From contig OY743176.1 of NCBI GenBank assembly GCA_963555705.1, positions 44,903,026-44,967,025 on the forward strand: DNA of 64,000 bases. Direction: 5' to 3'. The translations under genes and the position numbers were made by a program. Under the pieces are notes generated by a model. The model made no database searches and was not told the DNA's origin. It saw nothing but the letters and a program-made list of their open reading frames with translations. Shown here in pieces: positions 57,693-64,000 of this stretch. This DNA comes from Ligustrum vulgare (Eukaryota > Streptophyta > Magnoliopsida > Lamiales > Oleaceae). Positions within the stretch are counted from its first letter, which is position 1; every line of letters begins with the position of its first letter.

Positions 57693-58354
57693 TGTTAACA
57701 TAAAAATACAAAATTCGGAGGCCCAACATGAAAGTCCAAAACATGAGATCCCATTGCAAATAATAGGGCGGTGTGCAGGAGTTTGGGTGATTGGATGAAT
57801 AGAGCGATCCTGGGTAATTGGGCGATTAGACGAGATACAAGTAAAGAGGCATTTTCCACAGCTCACTCCACAATCTAAGAAAAATCGTTGGAGCCATTAC
57901 GAGAAGTTATCCTTATGTGTATTGTTATCAAGATCATGGGCAGTTGATGCAACAATAAAAGTTGATGAGAACATGGGAGAAGCAAGTTGGATCATCATGG
58001 AAAGTCACTAAAAGGAGTTAAACATTTCAAAGAAGTGGGCATCGGTTGCTTCAAGTCGGTTACAAAGTAAGGAAGTAGTTTCTAGCAGTGATTGTATATA
58101 TTATAAAAACTTAGGCATTTAGAAGGACCAACAAATCAAAACACTTAAACAGAGATGTAATTCTCATATGTTAGATTTTATTAGATCTTCCTTAGTTTAA
58201 TTTGTTTGCTTGCACCCCTTAGAGTCATCTTGTAACTTAAGCTTTTATAGTGCAAAACACCCATTTTTTGGAATTTGTCTCATGAGGTTTCTTAAAATTT
58301 TGTTTGATCCCTTTTTAAATTTTAGCATGAGCAAAATAACACCCGCACGAAACA
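57693..58354 (+). repeat. 3' LTR of the Tat-type element
   Basis: This 662-bp LTR is collinear with 48325-48880 (landmarks AAAGTCCAAAACATGAG, AAATCGTTGGAGCCATTA, GTGATTGTATATATT, GGCATTTAGAAGGACCAA). It carries about 100 bp around 57910-58020 absent from the 5' copy. Confidence 0.88.
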
Positions 58355-58359
58355 GGAAC

Positions 58360-59328
58360 AATTCACTATCCGATCTTCTATTGCTCCTGAAAGCATATTG
58401 GTGAAGTTACTTTAGAACAAGAAAAGAAGATTGTAAATTAAGCCCAAACGTGTAAAGTTGATAAACCTTAATTATTTGTACCTAATTAATGCTGACCGCC
58501 ACTTTACAAAATGGTAGGGATCTGACTTCTATGGTGAGATCTTTGTGGGGGTTGGAAGGGAGCAGACAACCCCTCCTAGGGATGGAGGGGTTCTACCCCT
58601 AGACGAAAATTCTACTTAAAGATTGTTTAGGAGATTGTGTTTTTGTAAAATCCTATTATAGAATTGGAGTCCTTGTATAATTCGATTTTTCCCTATTCAA
58701 TCTTATAAATAAAAAGTAATGCTTAGGCCTTTTACATCCATCAAAATAGAGAGAAAAGAGATGTTAAAAAAGATAAGTTTGTGTTTTCACTTGTTAACAT
58801 TCCTTTTTCATTGTAGCACATTCATGCAATCTCACATTGAGGCGAACCTCTATAAATCTTACATGTTCTTGATTTCTTATTTCTCCTTCTTTATATTAAT
58901 TGCTTAAAATAGAATTATGCTTCCTAATTCACAGCAAAAGATAGCCTCACTAGAAATTGTGGAAGATCAAGCGAAGGAAAAGCTAGCAGTGACTGAAGTA
59001 CATATCCCACCTAGTGTTTCTAATGTATTAGATGCAAAATATCAACTCATTCTCCCTCCACATCCTTCTGATGACAGTGAAAACAACACTCGTTTGCCCC
59101 AAGTGTAAATTCTTCTCGTAAAGTCCTTTCATTGTTAAGGTTACTATATCAGTTAACAATGGATGATATTTAAAATTATTACTAGCTAAAATCCATGATG
59201 AAATGCATATAGTATGATTTTGTTAGTCTTTGGAGGTGTATTGGTGAAGTTACTTTAGGATCTGTTTGATTACCGGAAAACAGCAAATAGTAGCTTCCAA
59301 CACATATATTTACCACATTTTTTTCTTA
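58360..59328. other. Intergenic stretch with a small ORF
   Basis: Mostly unassigned. A 63-codon ATG frame (58917-59108, plus strand) has near-normal codon composition (QQKIASLEIVEDQAKEKLAV, then a Pro/Ser-rich end) and could be a captured exon fragment, but I do not recognise it. Confidence 0.3.
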
Positions 59329-59491
59329 GAGCCCGTTGGTGTAGGAGATTTTGGATGAAATTTGAATTTTTTGGAGAATGTGTAGTTGAAAAGAGGTTGA
59401 AAAGTGTGAAAGTGATATGTCTCATAAAAATCTGTAGTTAAAAATGAGTTTTGGGGAAAGTTGTTCAAAGACTCCTAGACTAAACAAGGGC
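59329..59491. mobile_element. Tourist-like MITE, second family
   Basis: This 163-bp element has TTA duplicated at 59326-59328 and 59492-59494 and ends GAGCCCGTTGGTG and the complement of CTAAACAAGGGC. Its internal sequence differs from the other MITEs here. Confidence 0.7.
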
Positions 59492-59599
59492 TTACTTTAT
59501 TTATTTATTTTATTTCTTTTAATCATGTGTTGGTTTTGATGTAACAAGTTTCTAACATGCTTGATTCATGAATATGAAAAAATTAAGGAATTGAAGGAG

Positions 59600-59635
59600 A
59601 AGAAATAAAATTATCTGTTATATTGATTCTGAATG

Positions 59636-59701
<66 letters not shown>

Positions 59702-59850
59702 GCAAGTTAGAAGATTTTTTCAAATATGGAAGATGAAAGCAAAAAAATAAAAATAAAAAATAGACAGTGGGAAATCACTGATTATTGGGAATTTGTTATG
59801 CATGAATGGTGGGAGAAATGTGATAAGTAAATCATTCTTAATACTCCCCC
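59600..59850 (-). repeat. 3' LTR (part) of the second copia relic
   Basis: On the minus strand the sequence after the polypurine tract CTTGAGGGGGGAGTATTAAG (59855-59836) begins an LTR. It continues leftwards to an uncertain end near 59600 and includes the CA microsatellite. Confidence 0.5.
59638..59695. repeat. (CA)n microsatellite
   Basis: About 29 uninterrupted CA units followed by TATATATG, within the putative LTR. Confidence 0.95.
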
Positions 59851-59869
59851 CTCAAGATGGCATGTGAAT

Positions 59870-61360
59870 GTTCTGAACTCATCTTTACAAGTAAATCATA
59901 GAACATATCAACTCCAAGTGCTTTTGTAAAGCTTTTGTAAAAATATCAGCCAACTGTTGTTTGGAATGAACAAAATGTGTACTAACTACTCCTTCTTGGG
60001 ACTTTTCATGAACCAAATGACAGTCTATCTCAATGTGTTTGGTACGTTCATGAAAGGTTGAGTTGGGTGCAATATGTAAGGTGGCTTGTCACAGGAAAGA
60101 TGAGCTTGCTGTGAGTGATGAATTCAAAAATCCTTTAGAAAGTATAATAGCCAACAAACTTCACAACAGGTTGTCGCCATTGCTATATATTCTGATTCAG
60201 CAGAAGAGCAGGAAACAGTTGATAATAATCATGAAGTTACAGTGAACCAAATGTTGAAAGAAGCATTCCTTAGACGAGACAACTCTTCAAATAGTGTAAA
60301 ACCCGTATTGCAGCAAGATAGTGTGGTTGACGAGGTTGTCCAAGAAATTGGCTAAGAATTTGAATAGAGTAAGCAATATCTGGTCGTGTGACTGTGAGGT
60401 AAATCAAGCATCCAACAAAGCCCCTATAAGTTGTTGGATTTGAAATAAGTTCTCCATCATTCTTGTTCAATCGAAGATTTTTTTCCAATGGAGTCATTGA
60501 AGGATGCGTTCCAAGGAGACCAAGTTCTTCAAGTAACTCAAGAGCATATTTTCATAGCTTTAGAATGCCCAATTAAGATCGAGAAATTTCTATACTAAGG
60601 AAATATTTTAGGGTACTAAGATCTTGCACTTTGAAACGACTTCAAAGAGATGCCTTTGGGTTCTGAATCTCCTCAAGATTATCACCTGCAATAATAATGT
60701 CATCGACATATACAAGGATAGTAGTAAGAGAATTGTTTCTATTTTTGTAAATAAGGAATAGTCTGCCTTTGACTGTTGATAACCGACTACCAACATCTTG
60801 CTAGAAAGTTTGGCAAACCATTAACGAGAAGAAGCCTGTTTGAGACCACAGAGGGACTTTCAAAGTTTATAGATAACATTGCAAGTGCCATGATGTTGAA
60901 AACCTTGTGGAAGCTGCATATAAACTTCTTCATCCAAATCACCATGAAGGAAAGCACTGCTAATGTCAAGCCGATGGAGGTGCCGTTTTTTTACACCTAC
61001 AATGGCTAATAGACATCGGATTGTTGTAAGTTTGGATACTGGTGCAAAGGTTTCTTGAAAATATAGTCCTTTTTTTTACTGTGTCCTTTTGCCACTAATC
61101 GAGCCTTGTATCATTCAATGGTGCCATCTAGTTGGTATTTTATTTTGAACACTCATTTACATCCGATGGCTTGTTTTCTAGGTGGTAGTGGCATAAGCTC
61201 CCAAGTCCGATTAACCTCCAAGACATTAATTTCCTCTTCCATGTCCTCTCGCCAATTCATATCTTGCATCACCTGTTTGAATGTCATTGGTTCATGGCTA
61301 GAAGATATGGAAGCTAAAAAAGAATGATTCTTTGGAGAGATTTGTTCATATAACAATAAA
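59870..61360 (-). pseudogene. Copia reverse transcriptase and RNase H relic
   Basis: On the minus strand, MNWREDMEEEINVLEVNRTWEL (near 61260) starts the polymerase. ILVYVDDIIIAGDN holds the catalytic YVDD (coded at 60710-60699). YRGFVGCLIYLTVTRPDIAY and LHYLKS lead into RNase H. The end reads [16 protein letters not shown] and [10 protein letters not shown] (about 60050-59920). Several stops and shifts. Confidence 0.88.
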
Positions 61361-61379
61361 TCTTATAGTGGATGAGAGT

Positions 61380-63237
61380 TACTTACATGATTGGAAGAAG
61401 ACTTTGGTTTCGGTGGATCACATGTGGCTAATCGACAATGATAATCTTTGAGGTATGGTGGAGGATGTGACTCATGATTGGATTGTCGAACAGGTGCTCG
61501 AGAATGTTCTTGTGTTGTGATATAAAGTTCTTGGTTATTTTGCAATTCAGGTGGTTTTTCAACGGGTGGAGGAGACACAACTTCATTATTAGTCTCACCG
61601 ATATAACAAGGAAGAATGGGATGACTCGAAGACATTTTTGTTTATTGTTCTCGATGAAATGGGAAGACATTTTCTCTAAACTCAACATCTTGAGAAACAA
61701 AAATCCGATTAGTTTCAAGGTCATAGAGTTTATATACCTTTTGGCCATGAAGATAACCAAGAAAAATGCAACAGGATGCTTTAGAGTCAAACTTTGTTTT
61801 TGAACTACTTGTATTTGCTGCAAAACACAAGCAGCCAAAAAGTTTTAAATTGGAGAAGACGGGAATTGATTTAAATAACAATTGGAATAGGGGCTTACCA
61901 GACAACAAAAGGAGTTGGAGTGCGATTAATAAGATATGCTGCAGTTAACACACATTCACCTAGGAGTGGGCATTATTTCCCGGAACCGGTGGAATCAGAC
62001 CAAAATCGTCCGGTTCGGTTTCGGTTTGACCAAGGAAAAATTCGATTTTGGGACTTATTATTTAGAATCGGACAGTTTTGTTTCGATTCCCTGTGCTTGT
62101 TTATTAGAACTGATGGTAATTCGGTTCTTCACTTTGTTGATTTTTTTTAGTTAAAAATAAAAACACCTTGTGAAACTTCCCATTTAGGTCATAATTGATA
62201 GTTTCCTTATTTATTTCCACATAATCCTTGTTCTTCTCAATTACTTTGATTCTTTCCTATAATCAATTTAACCTATCAACATTCACCTCCAAAGTCAGTC
62301 TGCTATATATAACTAAACAATTCTATAAACTATAAATATAAAAGTTATAAAAGTTTATTCCAATTCTATAACCTTTCAAGTTTGTTTATGAATTTATGTA
62401 GGGTAGATTACTTAATGACAGTAACATATATTATTTGGGTATTATTTTTTAATTTGTATACATGATTTTTTTTCTTTAAATCTTTGTGATGTATGTGCAG
62501 TTTTTTTAAAAAGTAGTCTCACGGGAAATTTTAATCTTCATTAATGAACATTTTATTTTAACATTTTCAATATAAATAATCGAATCAGACCGAATTGGAA
62601 CCAATTAGTTCAGATCTGATTTGGATCAGAAATCAAATATGGAACCAATGGTTCCATTACTAAGATTTCCATTGGTACTCGTTCGATTCCTTTAGGAATC
62701 AGATTGAACCGAACCGTATCCACTCCTTGATTAACCACAAAATTTAATTGGTAGGACGGCTTGGAAACATAGAGCAAATATGACATTGAGTAGGTGCCCC
62801 GTGCCCATGTTTTCTTTCCACCACCCTATTTTGTTGTGGTGTGTTTACACATCTTGTCTTGTGTTCAATACCTTTAGAATTATAAAAATCCTCCATGTCA
62901 AATTCCAATCGGTTATCACTTCGCAATGTTTTTATCCTCTTATTGAATTGTGTTTCAATGTAAAAATAGAAAGATTGTAAGAGTGAGCAAGTCTCGTTCT
63001 TACGTTATATAAGAAAAACCCAAGTATAATGAGAAAAATCATCCACAATTGTGAAAAATAATGAGCACCTAATAAGGAAGATTTATGAGATTTAACCCAA
63101 ATATGACAATGGATTAAATCAAAAGGTTCAACAGAGATTTTATTACTTAGAGGAAAAGGTGTTCGAGTTTGTTTGGCTAGAGACAAATCTCACAACCTTC
63201 ACGTTTAACACAGGGACTTAAAGCTAAAATGTAATTG
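61380..63237 (-). pseudogene. Copia integrase relic, split by a hAT-type insert
   Basis: Minus strand, from right: REGCEICL and AKQTRTPFP (end of GAG-pre-integrase), LIHCHIWVKSHKSS, then MRSDNRLEFD with the second catalytic Asp and QQNRVVERKHGH with the Glu. The 61961-62728 insert interrupts PIKFxG / ECVLTAAYLINRTPT. The frame continues FSNLKLFGCLCFA and KFDSKASCCIFLGY. Gag and protease are missing: the element is cut at about 63237, where unrelated sequence begins. Confidence 0.88.
61961..62728. mobile_element. hAT-type non-autonomous element, 768 bp
   Basis: Ends are TAGGAGTGGGCATTAT and the complement of CCGTATCCACTCCTT, the TAGGGGTGGGCA-type inverted repeat seen in many plant hAT MITEs. 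The flanking 8-mers CATTCACC and GATTAACC match at 6 of 8. Subterminal GGTTCGGTTTCGGTT repeats occur at the left and GATTGAACCGAACCG at the right. The interrupted integrase frame confirms both edges. Confidence 0.85.
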
Positions 63238-64000
63238 AAAATTTAAAGTTGTCTAAATTTTATTTTTAACGAACAGACTGTCACAGATATGTCTGGACAG
63301 TAACGAATTAACAGTAAATCGTTAAGATTTGTTTTAGTGCAACACCAGATGAATCTTGCTGATGCAGATTCGTCTGGCTTGTAAAACGTAAATATATAGA
63401 ATAAATTATGCAGAATTGTAAGTAGACAAGAACACAATATTTGAGCTTAACGTGGAAAAAATCCTAACAGGGAAAACCCACATGTCCGCACCATGCGGAC
63501 AAAAAATCAATCACTATTTAAGAAAAGAGTTTATATAGATCAATCTAAACTACAGGATAAATCTACGCATAGACTTATCAAACATCCAATAAATAGATCA
63601 CTCCCTGATCTTTCTATGACATGTAATATGAGCTGGCATCCCACCACTCTTCCGTAGCTTTCTTTGAATCTGCAACACTTTTCAGCAACCTTGAACTCCC
63701 GTTCGAATATGATTCAAACCTCCCATTTGATCTTCACGCTGAAGGTCTTTTCTTCTCTAAGTGATTGATAATCTCTTCCCAGAGAATCGAAGTCAAAACA
63801 CTGTTGAAGCTGTGAATATTAGTGCACGACACAAAAATTGGCTTCAAGACTTCTTGGAGAAAATGTCCATATTTCGCCTATTTAAATGCAATTGGATTTC
63901 TTGACCATCAAGAATCCTAATTACATAAAATCTCTATTACCTGCAAGTCAATCAAAGATAATTAGAGATAATGGTAAAATAATCATAAATCTTACCATTC
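63238..64000 (-). repeat. LTR-like sequence at the right edge
   Basis: Unrelated to the copia pol to its left. AACACAATATTTGAGCTTAA, CGTGGAAAAAATCCTAAC and GGGAAAACCCACATG are of the kind found in plant copia LTRs. An inverted ATGTCCGCACCATGCGGAC palindrome lies at 63481-63499. No partner copy or terminus is in the window. Confidence 0.3.

Larger units (their letters stand above)
48325..58354 (+). mobile_element. Tat-type Ty3/gypsy retrotransposon, decayed, 10 kb
   Basis: LTRs lie at 48325-48880 and 57693-58354, both starting TGTTAACATA and ending GAAACA. A perfect 5-bp target duplication GGAAC lies at 48320-48324 and 58355-58359. Between them are Gag, protease, RNase H and integrase remnants in the plus direction with many stops. 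Most of the reverse transcriptase is absent where an Athila-like LTR sits (about 52627-54152). A MITE lies at 55469-55632. LTR identity is roughly 80%, so this is an old insertion. Confidence 0.9.

Noticed and set aside
1..64000. CRISPR arrays, rRNA or tRNA genes
   Set aside because: The tandem arrays here have no regular spacer pattern and the genome is a plant's. The only tRNA-like sequence is the SINE at 2353-2571; no cloverleaf tRNA gene or rRNA was seen.

Overview
This is nuclear DNA of a flowering plant, most likely a eudicot. It is very AT-rich and intron-rich and is dominated by plant-type LTR retrotransposons (Ty3/gypsy Athila-, Tat- and Tekay-like; Ty1/copia), hAT and PIF/Harbinger DNA elements, MITEs and a tRNA-derived SINE. 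I see no bacterial or organellar features. One intact host gene can be modelled: a 13-exon WDR12 (ribosome-biogenesis WD40 protein) on the minus strand at 24195-31059. My exon model gives 434 codons with every junction in phase and GT/AG at every intron.

Layout. 1-900: LTR-like promoter fragment. 1415-1589: Tourist-like MITE. 2310-23330: a nest of insertions. The oldest layer is an inverted-repeat (foldback-like) element whose arms lie at about 2310-3475 and 16640-23330. One arm carries a SINE (2353-2571) and a hAT-type MITE (2726-3115). Its spacer was hit by a long Tekay-like solo LTR (4128-16481). That LTR was then hit by a young non-autonomous Athila-type element with an open gag-protease frame (5903-13481). 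The other arm was hit by a small-LTR copia-type element (16835-23028). 24195-31059: WDR12, with a PIF-like element, a MITE and a long microsatellite in its introns. 31217-32880: tandem duplications upstream of WDR12. 33330-33840: a GT-rich duplication with a MITE. 35640-44950: a decayed copia element carrying a truncated LTR, a gypsy LTR fragment and a 3-kb hAT transposon. 45845-47581: a solo LTR. 48325-58354: a 10-kb decayed Tat-type element carrying an Athila-like LTR and a MITE. 59329-59491: a MITE. 59600-63237: a decayed copia pol with a 768-bp hAT-type insertion.

The most unusual item lies inside the 16835-23028 element. It has copia-type LTRs, target duplication and polypurine tract, but no recognisable gag or pol. 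Antisense to the element sit an uninterrupted 181-codon ORF that looks like the Arg-rich zinc-finger nucleic-acid-binding protein of carla/vitivirus-type plant RNA viruses, and, 300 bp further on, an intronless LONELY GUY (cytokinin-activating) gene copy with two disabling lesions. A retrotransposon-borne, virus-like cargo ORF that stayed open while its neighbour decayed is the best candidate here for something undescribed.

Boundaries given with target-site duplications were read directly from the bases. Family names rest on recognised motifs; no search was run.
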